The notes under the pieces are model-generated. The model was given only the letters and a program-made list of their open reading frames with translations, made no database searches and was not told the origin of the DNA. Shown piece by piece: positions 6,884-13,562 of a stretch of 42,549 bases of DNA. Position 1 is the first letter of the stretch; every line of letters starts with the position of its first letter. The translations under genes and the position numbers were made by a program. The DNA is from a virus, in the IMG/VR virus record IMGVR_UViG_3300018080_000288, positions 1-42,549 of that record. One strand, 5' to 3'.

Positions 6884-7246
6884 TCATTCCCCCTTTTTCT
6901 TTCCGTTCATTTCGACGACCTTCCCGTCCCCCTTTTCATCGAAGAGGGGAAGCGTCTGTTTGTACTCCCTCGCGATCCCTTTTCCGTGAGCGGATCCGAA
7001 AGAACACATTGTCTTGAATGCGGAGTCGGCGACAAGTTTCGACTTCGCCTCGATGAATATCGACCCGATACTTCGCTTTTCATCCGGTTTGATCTTGACC
7101 TTGAGGGTCACTTCCCGGACTTCGTCGGGTTTCGTGTTCGGGTCCATGATATTGTCGAGGACCTTTTGAAGTTCGTCTTGAAACTTCTCGACCGCCGCGC
7201 CGTTGCCCAATGTAATCAAGGTGATCGGTTCATCGTCTGTGATCAT
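6884..7246 (-). CDS. Conserved phage protein, 'replication terminator'-type in some annotations
   Basis: 120 aa. Shows the pattern NGAAVEKFQDELQKVLDNIMDPNT...REVTLKVKIKPDEKRSIGSIFIEAKSKL, which is common next to replication genes in phages. Automatic pipelines sometimes name such proteins replication terminator, without experimental support that I know of. AGGGGGAACC precedes the ATG. The pairing with the gene at 6170-6880 is itself typical and strengthens both calls. Confidence 0.75.
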   Translation of the reverse strand: MITDDEPITLITLGNGAAVEKFQDELQKVLDNIMDPNTKPDEVREVTLKVKIKPDEKRSIGSIFIEAKSKLVADSAFKTMCSFGSAHGKGIAREYKQTLPLFDEKGDGKVVEMNGKKKGE

Positions 7247-7267
7247 GGTTCCCCCTTTCGTTTTGCG

Positions 7268-8341
7268 TCATGGTTTCGGTTCGTCCTCTTTGCCGTCGTT
7301 CGGTCCCCCCTTTCTCTTCTGTTCGTTTTCTTCTCGCTTCTCTCTTTCCCACTTTTCCCGGAATTCCTTCAAGGTCATGTCCGGGGTTATGCCGTCGCGT
7401 TCCATCGCTTCCCGTTCTTCCTGTGCTTCCCGCTCCCATCGTGCGATTTTCTCGGAAGTCGTTTCTTCTCCGGGCGTGTCGTATATGGACCGACGCGCCG
7501 TCTTGTAAACTTCATCCTCGAACCGACGGCCCGATAACCATCCTTGCGCCCACTTGACGGACTTCCCTTGTTGTTCCAGGGTCGGCCGTCGCCTCGCTTC
7601 TTCCTTCGCGGCCGCGATGATCTCGGGGATCTTCGCGATGAATTCGTTCCGGCCGAAGAGTTTCGCGAGGTTCAACCATGCGTCCGCCGCTTCCGCCTTC
7701 CCTTCCTTTTTCCCAAAGGCGTTCCAAAACTCGTTGAAGCGTTCGAGGAAGAACCCCGATAATTTCTTCCCGGACTTCGTCAAATAGAACGGTCCGTCGA
7801 TTCCGACTTCGGCCGGACACAAAGGAAGATCGAGAAGACCGGATTTTCCCTGAAAATCGGGATCTTCTTTCCCTGAATTAGAAGGTGAAGAAGAAGAAGG
7901 GTCCGTCACGTCGCCGTTATCCTTGCGTTTCTCCCTGTATCGATCTTGACGTAACCGTCCTTGACGCTTGATCTTTTCCTTCCTGTCCATCCTCCGGTTT
8001 ATCAGAGTGATTTTCCCGTTACCGTTCGTCACGACCTCGATTTTCGGGTCGTCCCCTGGACCGGGACAAGGAACGTCGGCCGGGTCGAGAATTCCTTCCT
8101 TCGTCATGCAATCCGCGACCCCGAGGGAAACGATTTCGAGGATGCAAACCGACGCCGTCCGTTCATCTTCTCCGAACAAGCGAGCGTATCCAGAAATCGG
8201 AAGCGACAAGCGCCCCCGGGGTTCGGCGTAGTGCATCGCGCAAAGGCAATCCATCCATGCACCCCGCGACAAGCATGAAAGCGCCCGCGTGTCCCGTTGA
8301 TAATCGCCGAAGTAAAATTGATCCGCCGGGTTCTTTCCCAT
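7268..8341 (-). CDS. DUF1376-like phage replication initiation protein
   Basis: 357 aa. The first 120 residues show the DUF1376/replisome-organiser pattern: FYFGDYQRDTRALSCLSRGAWMDCLCAMHYAEPRGRLSL, a winged-helix-like segment, then ITLINRRMDRKEKIKRQGRLRQDRYREKR. A low-complexity Ser-rich linker follows (about 148-160). The C-terminal half contains FNEFWNAFGKKEGKAEAADAWLNL, a motif seen in the C-terminal part of many phage replication proteins. It ends with a long charged helix. Proteins of this type bind the phage origin and recruit host helicase. No helicase loader is visible beside it, so loading of the host helicase may be done by this protein itself. Confidence 0.82.
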   Translation of the reverse strand: MGKNPADQFYFGDYQRDTRALSCLSRGAWMDCLCAMHYAEPRGRLSLPISGYARLFGEDERTASVCILEIVSLGVADCMTKEGILDPADVPCPGPGDDPKIEVVTNGNGKITLINRRMDRKEKIKRQGRLRQDRYREKRKDNGDVTDPSSSSPSNSGKEDPDFQGKSGLLDLPLCPAEVGIDGPFYLTKSGKKLSGFFLERFNEFWNAFGKKEGKAEAADAWLNLAKLFGRNEFIAKIPEIIAAAKEEARRRPTLEQQGKSVKWAQGWLSGRRFEDEVYKTARRSIYDTPGEETTSEKIARWEREAQEEREAMERDGITPDMTLKEFREKWEREKREENEQKRKGGPNDGKEDEPKP

Positions 8342-8380
8342 CGGTGAAGCCCCCTTCCCCTTTCCCGTTCGGACGGGGGA

Positions 8381-9256
8381 TCATCCGTGTTGTGAGTTCT
8401 GAAAGCGTCCGTATTCTTCCTTGACCTTGTCGAGCGTGATCTCGACCGCCTTCTCGGACAACCATTTGACCTCGCGCTTCCCTTTGACCGGACCGTTCCT
8501 TCCCTGAAAGGACGTGATCTTTTCCAGGTGATCGGCCGTCGCGCCGGGGTCCCCGTGATTCATCTCGGACAACATTCGCATGATCGAGGCCCGGGCGTCC
8601 TCGGTCGCCGCGGGGTTTTGATCCCGGACGTTCGACTTCCCGGAAAAACCCACGGTCTTGACGCCGTCGCGCCGGATCCCGAACGCCTCGACCTCTTCCC
8701 ATGTGCAAGATTGAAGACCGAGAAGACGGACGATCGCGTTCCGCCGACCGTTCGACGTACAATTCTTTATGATGTCCTCTTCGTTGATCTCCGAAAGTTT
8801 CAGGCGTTCGCCCTCGCGCATGGAAAAGAACGGGTCCCTCGATGAACTCGTTCCCGTCGCCGACATTGATCCAAGTCCCCCGGACCATCGAGCGACGTAT
8901 TCACAAACGTAAAGATAGAACTCGCCTTCGTCGTCCTTCGCCCATTGTTTGACCGGCCGGAACACGGGGAAGACTTCGATCGGGAGAACCGACGCCGCCT
9001 TGACCGCGCCGGATTCTTGAAGGTAGGCGTTCCCCCCGAGGTCCTTCCAATCGCTCGCGTTCGTTTCTTGAACGGCCCGCTCGATGACCTTCCGCTTGTT
9101 CTCCGCAAGGATCATGCTCGCGTTCAAGAGGTCGCAAACCCTTTCCGCGACGGACGCGGTTCCGTCCTTCGGGCGATTCATTTGTTCATCGAAATACAAA
9201 AGGTCTTCCCGGTGTTCGACTTCACTCGGGTCGGCCGGGATCGCTTTTCTTTCCAT
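8381..9256 (-). CDS. Putative phage recombination-associated protein
   Basis: 291 aa. The segment DWKDLGGNAYLQESGAVKAASVLPIEVFPV and the later EINEEDIIKNCTSNGRRNAIVRLLGLQSCTWEEVEAFGI follow a family often found among phage single-strand annealing and recombination genes. Around residues 118-148 a strand-rich block with a serine-rich loop (SATGTSSSRDPFF) may contact DNA. I cannot separate RecT, ERF and Rad52 types by eye. Located next to the replication initiator, which fits. Overlaps the upstream gene by 35 bases. Confidence 0.58.
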   Translation of the reverse strand: MERKAIPADPSEVEHREDLLYFDEQMNRPKDGTASVAERVCDLLNASMILAENKRKVIERAVQETNASDWKDLGGNAYLQESGAVKAASVLPIEVFPVFRPVKQWAKDDEGEFYLYVCEYVARWSGGLGSMSATGTSSSRDPFFSMREGERLKLSEINEEDIIKNCTSNGRRNAIVRLLGLQSCTWEEVEAFGIRRDGVKTVGFSGKSNVRDQNPAATEDARASIMRMLSEMNHGDPGATADHLEKITSFQGRNGPVKGKREVKWLSEKAVEITLDKVKEEYGRFQNSQHG

Positions 9257-9524
9257 CGTCCGCGCTCCCCTTTTGATCGCGTAAGATGTTTCCCGTCGCG
9301 CCGCGAAGATATGTGTCCGAACTCACGCCTCGCTCGCGATACGACTTTTCATTCCGCTTCCGTTGCCGGAAGTCCGCCATCGCAAGAGTAAGACTCTTTC
9401 CGCCTGGACATCGGTTACACCCGAAAAGATTGTGCGTCCCGTATTTTTGCACGTCCCCCGCTCGAATCTTGCGATGACAGGTCCAACATTCCCAAACGCA
9501 AAGCGCCCGCCTCTTCTTCCTCAT
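9222..9524 (-). CDS. Small zinc-ribbon protein
   Basis: 100 aa. Four cysteines in two pairs: CWTC near residue 13 and CNRC near 35, with HNLFG between, a typical one-zinc ribbon. Basic N-terminus (MRKKRRALC) and basic C-terminal half suggest nucleic-acid binding. Start overlaps the upstream stop (ATGA) and has GGGGGG upstream. Confidence 0.66.
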   Translation of the reverse strand: MRKKRRALCVWECWTCHRKIRAGDVQKYGTHNLFGCNRCPGGKSLTLAMADFRQRKRNEKSYRERGVSSDTYLRGATGNILRDQKGSADDGKKSDPGRPE

Positions 9525-9799
9525 TGTTTCTTTCCCCCCTTCGCCTCATGAACGGCCGCTTGCATCGCCGCTTGATTCTGTTTCGCGATTTGAAGGAACT
9601 CGAAGAAGATCGATCCCATCCGGTTGACCGCCGTGATGAACTTAGAGAACGCGCAATCCCCGGGGTCGTCCGGGCGCTCTACGGTCCAGAGTTGACAACC
9701 CGTCGATTCGCATTTTTCCCGCGGCCGCGTGAACGGACAATCGCCGATCGTCTTCGGTCCCCTCTTCTCATTCGTTCCCGGGGTTTCTTTCCGTTCCAT
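9521..9799 (-). CDS. Cysteine-containing hypothetical protein
   Basis: 92 aa. Cysteines at CPF, EKCESTGC and DCAF in the first 50 residues could form one metal site; the second half is a helix (FFEFLQIAKQNQAAMQAAVHEAKGG). Overlaps the upstream gene by 32 bases. AAAGGGGAACCG precedes the ATG. Function unknown. Confidence 0.62.
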   Translation of the reverse strand: MERKETPGTNEKRGPKTIGDCPFTRPREKCESTGCQLWTVERPDDPGDCAFSKFITAVNRMGSIFFEFLQIAKQNQAAMQAAVHEAKGGKKQ

Positions 9800-10082
9800 C
9801 GGTTCCCCTTTCTTTTGTGAATTTGTTGATCTTGCCGGTGATCCTCGCCCGGATCCCGTCGAGGTTTTCCATGAATAGGCGGATGTCCTCGATCAAGGTC
9901 GCGAGTCCGTCTTGTTTTTCGAATGCGTCCCGTAACGATTCGGCGTCGTGAACATGAACCGTGTCCGCCGCTTCGCCGACCTCTTCGATCGAGGCGAGCA
10001 TCGATTCAAATGTTCTTCTGATCGGGGCGATGTCGAAAGGGTCCTTCTCGGGGGGATCTCGGGGCGGGATTGTTTGATTCAT
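9768..10082 (-). CDS. Hypothetical helical protein
   Basis: 104 aa, helical (TFESMLASIEEVGEAADTVHVHDAESLRDAF...LIEDIRLFMENLDGI). Its ATG lies only ten bases after the T-run of a strong terminator-like hairpin, so its expression should depend on read-through or antitermination. GAGGGAAGA precedes the ATG. Confidence 0.6.
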   Translation of the reverse strand: MNQTIPPRDPPEKDPFDIAPIRRTFESMLASIEEVGEAADTVHVHDAESLRDAFEKQDGLATLIEDIRLFMENLDGIRARITGKINKFTKERGTDGTERNPGNE

Positions 10083-10091
10083 TCTTCCCTC

Positions 10092-10121
10092 GAAAAAAAA
10101 CGCTTGACTCGGGGGTCAAGC
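10092..10121 (-). terminator. Rho-independent terminator, minus strand
   Basis: On the minus strand a perfect 7-bp stem GCTTGAC/GTCAAGC with a 6-base loop is followed by one G and eight T. The stop codon of the upstream gene (10116-10118) is inside the stem. It closes the small operon that starts at the 11017 promoter. The next gene begins ten bases later with no room for a promoter. Confidence 0.75.
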
Positions 10122-10340
10122 CGGGTTTATTCTCGCGTCGTGCTTTCTTCTCCTGTTTCGTTGGTTGCCTCGGGGGGTCGGGGATGGTCGAGGGGGGTCC
10201 CGTTCACATGGGACCCCCTTTTTTTCTTTCCCGGTTTGAGGTTCAAGGAACCCGAGGCATATCCCGGGAGTCTCGACTATCTTCCCCTCTCCGTCGTAAC
10301 GGAAACCCGATAAATAAAACGGACAGTCTTTACATTTCAT
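10116..10340 (-). CDS. Small cysteine-pair protein
   Basis: 74 aa. The N-terminus MKCKDCPFYLSGFRY and two later cysteines (GICLGF, VPCERD) make a likely metal site. The C-terminal 30 residues are basic and rich in proline and arginine. The start overlaps the upstream stop (ATGA). The 3' half overlaps a strong hairpin facing the plus strand, which is unusual inside a gene; the functional part may be only the first 45 residues. Confidence 0.58.
   Translation of the reverse strand: MKCKDCPFYLSGFRYDGEGKIVETPGICLGFLEPQTGKEKKGVPCERDPPRPSPTPRGNQRNRRRKHDARINPA
10193..10225 (+). terminator. Rho-independent terminator, plus strand, inside a minus-strand gene
   Basis: A perfect 9-bp stem GGGGGTCCC/GGGACCCCC with an 8-base loop is followed by seven T on the plus strand. 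No gene is transcribed in that direction nearby, so it would have to end an antisense RNA. The same stem also forms in the minus-strand mRNA but without a T-run. Confidence 0.6.
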
Positions 10341-10687
10341 CGAGGTCGCTCCCGGACCGACGCCTTCGCCCTTTGTCGTTTCGCGACGATCTCGGGTCCG
10401 TGAATGTGGCAAAGATAACGGTTGTTGTCAACGAATGACTCGGAAAGGATCATCGTTTCCTTGCATTCGGTCCAACCGCAACGGACGATCGGATCGATCC
10501 TCGCTTCACAAAATCGGCAAAAGTGAACGGTCTTCCCTTCTTCGTTCTTGATCAACCCGGTCGCCGGATCCTGTTCAAAGATCCGGTCCCCCCGTTCGGT
10601 CGCATAATGCTTTTCGTGATCGAAGAAGGCGTCCTCGAACTCTTGACAACAAAACGCCGTCGGCGGATGACAGAATCGCTTTCCCAT
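10337..10687 (-). CDS. Zinc-ribbon protein
   Basis: 116 aa. Cysteines at FCHPPTAFCC in the N-terminus, then HFCRFCEARIDPIVRCGWTEC near residues 56-75 and YLCHIHG near 92, giving one or two metal sites of the CxxC...C...C or CxxC...CxxH type. Resembles DksA/TraR-like or other phage zinc-finger proteins only in general pattern. AAAGGGGACTC precedes the ATG. Second gene of the operon controlled by the 11017 promoter. Confidence 0.68.
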   Translation of the reverse strand: MGKRFCHPPTAFCCQEFEDAFFDHEKHYATERGDRIFEQDPATGLIKNEEGKTVHFCRFCEARIDPIVRCGWTECKETMILSESFVDNNRYLCHIHGPEIVAKRQRAKASVRERPR

Positions 10688-10705
10688 GAGTCCCCTTTCC
10701 CGGGA

Positions 10706-10930
10706 TCAGGCGTCGCCCGATGCCCGCTTGACCGGCCCGCCCTCAATCCATGCGACAAGATCGCGTTCGAGGATGACCTTCAAGCGGGACCCCTTCCATC
10801 GGGGAAGCGCCCGGAGGTTTCCGGCCCGGATCGCGTTCATTACGGTTCGATAAGAACATCCCGCCTTGAGCGCCGCCTCTTGCGGCGTGAACCGTTTCTC
10901 GATCTCGGCGAGTTTCCTTTTCTTCTTCAT
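10706..10930 (-). CDS. Small helix-turn-helix regulator (excisionase/MerR-like)
   Basis: 74 aa. The segment FTPQEAALKAGCSYRTVMNAIRAGNLRALPRWKGSRLKVILERDLVAWIE is a typical HTH_17/excisionase-type winged helix-turn-helix: helix, turn at AGCS, recognition helix RTVMNAIRAG, and a wing ending in a W-I-E helix. GAGGGGAAGACG precedes the ATG. The leader carries a perfect palindrome just downstream of a promoter, so this protein may repress itself. No integrase is present, so a regulatory role is more likely than excision. Confidence 0.8.
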   Translation of the reverse strand: MKKKRKLAEIEKRFTPQEAALKAGCSYRTVMNAIRAGNLRALPRWKGSRLKVILERDLVAWIEGGPVKRASGDA

Positions 10931-10961
10931 CGTCTTCCCCTCGTATCTGAATTGACAAAGA

Positions 10962-10979
10962 TTCACGAACTTTCGTGAA
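10962..10979. promoter_or_regulatory. Palindromic operator candidate
   Basis: Perfect inverted repeat TTCACGAA-NN-TTCGTGAA, located between the promoter at 10988-11017 and the helix-turn-helix gene, around +2 to +20 of the expected transcript. Position and symmetry fit a dimeric repressor site. Confidence 0.68.
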
Positions 10980-10987
10980 CCTTCATA

Positions 10988-11017
10988 TTGTTAGCATAAG
11001 AGGAAAAACCCTGTCAA
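10988..11017 (-). promoter_or_regulatory. Sigma70-type promoter
   Basis: Minus-strand -35 TTGACA (11012-11017), 18-base spacer, and an extended -10 (TGC before TAACAAT). It overlaps the last codons of the gene at 11014-11235 and drives the helix-turn-helix operon. Confidence 0.7.
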
Positions 11018-11235
11018 CCGCCTTTTTTCCGGGACCCCCCGGAACGGCCGAAGTCCTTCGGCGGACCGTGTCCTTCCGGCGGATACAAGGGAAGGCGACA
11101 AATCCAACATATACAATGTTCCGCCGGGAGAAGACCGCCGACCCCGTTGACCGTTCCGCACCACGGACACCCTTTTTCAAATTCCATCCGAAGGGAAATT
11201 TTCAACCGCGGAACGCAAATCAAACCGATCTTCAT
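11014..11235 (-). CDS. Small zinc-ribbon protein
   Basis: 73 aa. CPWCG near residue 24 and CICWICR near residue 43 form a four-cysteine zinc ribbon. The C-terminus is basic and glycine-rich. GGGGGG lies just upstream of the ATG. Its 3' end overlaps the -35 region of the next promoter. Confidence 0.65.
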   Translation of the reverse strand: MKIGLICVPRLKISLRMEFEKGCPWCGTVNGVGGLLPAEHCICWICRLPLYPPEGHGPPKDFGRSGGSRKKGG

Positions 11236-11432
11236 GATCCCCCCTTCGGTTCCTTGATCCATCGATCGTATGTCGCCCGCGGATCCGAGTCCTTCGGAAA
11301 GCGGACCTTGCACCACGAAAACCCCTCGGCGAGTCCCCTCTTCAAAACCCGGACGATGATCGCCTCGCCCTCGGGTTTCTTCTCCGTGACGGGGTCCTCG
11401 TAAACCGTGACCTTCATCCCTGCCTTGATCAT
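11232..11432 (-). CDS. Small hypothetical protein
   Basis: 66 aa, beta-rich (MKVTVYEDPVTEKKPEGEAIIVRVLKRG...WCKVRFPKD), resembling a small SH3-like barrel of the type that gives KVTVY-EDP...A-IV-V and ends with a conserved W. Coupled to the next gene by ATGA. A GC-rich hairpin (11436-11475) lies directly upstream of its ribosome binding site. Confidence 0.65.
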   Translation of the reverse strand: MIKAGMKVTVYEDPVTEKKPEGEAIIVRVLKRGLAEGFSWCKVRFPKDSDPRATYDRWIKEPKGGS

Positions 11433-11435
11433 GTC

Positions 11436-11475
11436 GTTCCCCCGCGGCCCCGGGGGACGCGGATCCCCCCGGGGC
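11436..11475 (-). repeat. Intergenic GC-rich hairpin
   Basis: On the minus strand CCCCGGGGG and CCCCCGGGG face each other around a short GC-rich spacer, immediately before the GGGGGA ribosome binding site of the 66-aa gene. One of several similar intergenic structures in this block. Confidence 0.5.
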
Positions 11476-11485
11476 GGTTCGATGT

Positions 11486-11680
11486 TTAGTCGGCCCAAAA
11501 GAACCGAAGATTCTTCAAGGACATCTTGATCGAGTCCTCGGAAAAAACGCGGACGATCCGGGCGTCAACAAGTTCGTTTCCGACCCATATTTTTCCGCGC
11601 TTCAATGCCTCTTCGAGTTCGGCCCGGGTCTTGATCGTGTTCCCTCGCTCCCATGCCCTCGCGGCTTTTTTCTTTTTCAT
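11486..11680 (-). CDS. Small hypothetical protein
   Basis: 64 aa, basic N-terminus (MKKKKAARAWERG) and a short LEEALKRGKIWVGNELVDARIVRVF segment. GAGGGG precedes the ATG, which overlaps the upstream stop (ATGA). No family recognised. Confidence 0.58.
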   Translation of the reverse strand: MKKKKAARAWERGNTIKTRAELEEALKRGKIWVGNELVDARIVRVFSEDSIKMSLKNLRFFWAD

Positions 11681-11901
11681 GCGGTTGCCCCTCTTTCTTG
11701 CCTCGCCTTCGCGTGAAACATTTGACGACAAGGCGGGTCACAAAACCCGAAGGTTTCCGTTTGATCGAAGATCGGACGATCGCGCCCGATCAAGGACGCG
11801 CCGCAATTCGAACAACGTCCGATCCCGAGTCGGTAATAATCGAGTCGGTATTGACGCGCCGTGTCCTTCGCCCGAAAATACCGGTCCTTGTAAAAACTCA
11901 T
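11677..11901 (-). CDS. Small zinc-ribbon protein
   Basis: 74 aa. CSNCG near residue 30 and FCDPPCRQMFHAKAR near residue 53 make a zinc ribbon resembling that of small MYM/FCS-type fingers. Preceded by a 30-base sequence shared with the leader of the 12876 gene, which includes a hairpin and the ribosome binding site. Confidence 0.65.
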   Translation of the reverse strand: MSFYKDRYFRAKDTARQYRLDYYRLGIGRCSNCGASLIGRDRPIFDQTETFGFCDPPCRQMFHAKARQERGATA

Positions 11902-11902
11902 G

Positions 11903-11932
11903 CTTCCCCTTTCTCCCGGCCGCGCCGGGGGT
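11903..11932 (-). repeat. 30-base leader repeat with hairpin, copy 1
   Basis: Identical over 30 bases to 13565-13594. Contains the hairpin CCCGGC-GCG-GCCGGG followed by AGAAAGGGGAAG, the ribosome binding site of the gene at 11677-11901. Confidence 0.8.
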
Positions 11933-11939
11933 TCGGTGT

Positions 11940-12818
11940 TCAATCTTCCCATTCGTCCGACAGTTCCAGAAGACGCGCCTTGTAATCGTCTTCCTTCCGA
12001 ACCTCTTCATCATAGATCGACCTATCGAGGACCCCCTCAATGTGTCGCCTGATCAGGTCGGTCAAATACTGCGGTTCAAGGGCGTCAAGTTCCCAGGAAT
12101 CGGAACCATGTTCGGCGATGTATCCGTTCGCCCGCGAGTCCGTGATCTTCGCCGGGTTCGGCGGGGGTTCCTTCTCGATGACCTGATCCATGTTCAAGGC
12201 GATCCGGCGGATCTCGATGTCAACCCCGAACGTCGCGAAGCGATCGCGGATGTCCCGGGTCATGTCGATGCCCGACGGGTCGTGATCCCCGAGATGAAGA
12301 ACAACGACCGATTGACCGTTCCTTCGCTTGTAACCGGCGATCCGCATCGCCGCGCCCCATGCCTCGGACTGTGAAACGTATCCCCGACACGAAAAGAACG
12401 GGACATCGAGGTCGCCGCAAACCCCGGCGATCACGCCGGTCAAGGCGTCCTTCTCGATCCAAACTTCGACGCGCCGCATCTGTCCGGCCCATCGATCGAC
12501 CATGAATTGACTCGCGCAAGCGCGAAGGATCTCGCCCGGGTTTCTCCAATGGTTGTTACCTCGAAGATTCCGGGTCCGGTCAACGATACTTTCCCAGGAA
12601 ATCAAACCGGCGAGGCGACCGTCGGACACGATCGATCCGAGGCGCTTATACTCCGATTGCTTGTTCGGAATGAGGTCCCGGGCGACAAACTGATAATAAA
12701 GCTGTCTCAAGGTTAAGTCGTATCCCTGCGCCGCGTATTCATCGATGATCGTGTTCGCCTTCTCGATGATTTCCAGGGTCGCCGGGGCGAAGTTCTTTTC
12801 GATGTATTGAATTTTCAC
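11940..12818 (-). CDS. TOPRIM protein, Topo VI-A/Spo11-like
   Basis: 292 aa. An N-terminal winged-helix part (TLRQLYYQFVARDLIPNKQSEYKRL...SDGRLAGLISWESIVDRTR, residues 36-83) is followed by a TOPRIM fold: VEVWIEKDAL with Glu122 and Lys123, then VVVLHLGDHDPSGID with Asp178 and Asp180. This order and the DHDPSG motif match the A-subunit of Topo VI and Spo11. The catalytic tyrosine would lie in the N-terminal part; LYYQF offers candidates. No B subunit is present, so a full topoisomerase is unlikely; a DNA nicking or recombination role is possible. The start is GTG, supported by GGAAGGGGAAGAC. Confidence 0.78.
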   Translation of the reverse strand: MKIQYIEKNFAPATLEIIEKANTIIDEYAAQGYDLTLRQLYYQFVARDLIPNKQSEYKRLGSIVSDGRLAGLISWESIVDRTRNLRGNNHWRNPGEILRACASQFMVDRWAGQMRRVEVWIEKDALTGVIAGVCGDLDVPFFSCRGYVSQSEAWGAAMRIAGYKRRNGQSVVVLHLGDHDPSGIDMTRDIRDRFATFGVDIEIRRIALNMDQVIEKEPPPNPAKITDSRANGYIAEHGSDSWELDALEPQYLTDLIRRHIEGVLDRSIYDEEVRKEDDYKARLLELSDEWED

Positions 12819-12875
12819 GTCTTCCCCTTCCCGTCCCCCGGGGACCGCCGGGATCCCGCGGGGGACACTCGATCG

Positions 12876-13562
12876 TTATCGGTGATCCGGGTCGCCGTCC
12901 GGGACCGCGACCGGTGTTATTCCCGCCTTCTTCAACCGCTTCATTTCGACATCGTTCTTCGCCTCACTTTCCGTGACGATCTTCTCGACGGCGAGCGGCC
13001 GGAACGCGCAAAAGATCCCCGGGACATACTCGGGGTCCCCGGGATCCTCGCCGAACTCCGGGACCTGCGGGGGTCGCTCGATCGCCTTCGGATGCGCGAA
13101 GTAAACGATCGTCTTCCCGAGTTCAAATCCGCGGGGGACCGATGCGATCCGCTTCGAGATTCCGAGTTCGTCCGCTTCCTGGACGAAGTCCGCGGCCGAA
13201 TAGAACTTCTCGCCGACCCACAAAAGACCGTGTCGTTCGTCACTCGGGGGGGTGCAAAGAAGACACCCGCGAGCGCAATCGGGACAATAGGTCGTGATCT
13301 CCGCGCCTTCTTCGAGGGATCCACCGAGGGGGGTTTCGAGGTCGTCGATTTCCTCTTGCGTCGCCGGGATCATGTGAACCCCGAAGAGGTTCCGCGGTTC
13401 GATCCAGGTCCACCCGCGAGACTGTTTGATCCCCTCGGAACAACAAGGACAAACCGTCAACGGGATTTCGCCGCGATCGCATGAGAAAGCGAAGGGCGGG
13501 GCGACGAGGTACAACCCGCCGACCTTTCGATAACCGCATTTCCTTTTTGCTTCGACTGCCAT
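12876..13562 (-). CDS. Conserved phage protein with zinc-binding cysteines
   Basis: 228 aa. Pattern of a recurring phage family: KVGGLYLVAPPFAFSCDRGEIPLTVCPCCSEGIKQSRGWTWIEPRNLF, then YCPDCARGCLLC, and a C-terminal part with FYSAADFVQEADELGISKRI...GIFCAFRP. Two cysteine groups (CPCC and CPDC...CLLC) suggest two metal sites. No enzymatic motif recognised. Its leader holds copy 2 of the 30-base repeat. Confidence 0.75.
   Translation of the reverse strand: MAVEAKRKCGYRKVGGLYLVAPPFAFSCDRGEIPLTVCPCCSEGIKQSRGWTWIEPRNLFGVHMIPATQEEIDDLETPLGGSLEEGAEITTYCPDCARGCLLCTPPSDERHGLLWVGEKFYSAADFVQEADELGISKRIASVPRGFELGKTIVYFAHPKAIERPPQVPEFGEDPGDPEYVPGIFCAFRPLAVEKIVTESEAKNDVEMKRLKKAGITPVAVPDGDPDHR

Noticed and set aside
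10706-10930. Evidence of an integration module (excisionase)
   Set aside because: The HTH protein resembles excisionases, but there is no integrase and no attachment-site candidate, so a temperate lifestyle cannot be claimed.
11232-11498. Extended starts MGRLN... at 11498 and 11952
   Set aside because: Both extensions translate the GC-rich intergenic hairpins and have no ribosome binding site; the inner ATGs with GGGG sites are better.
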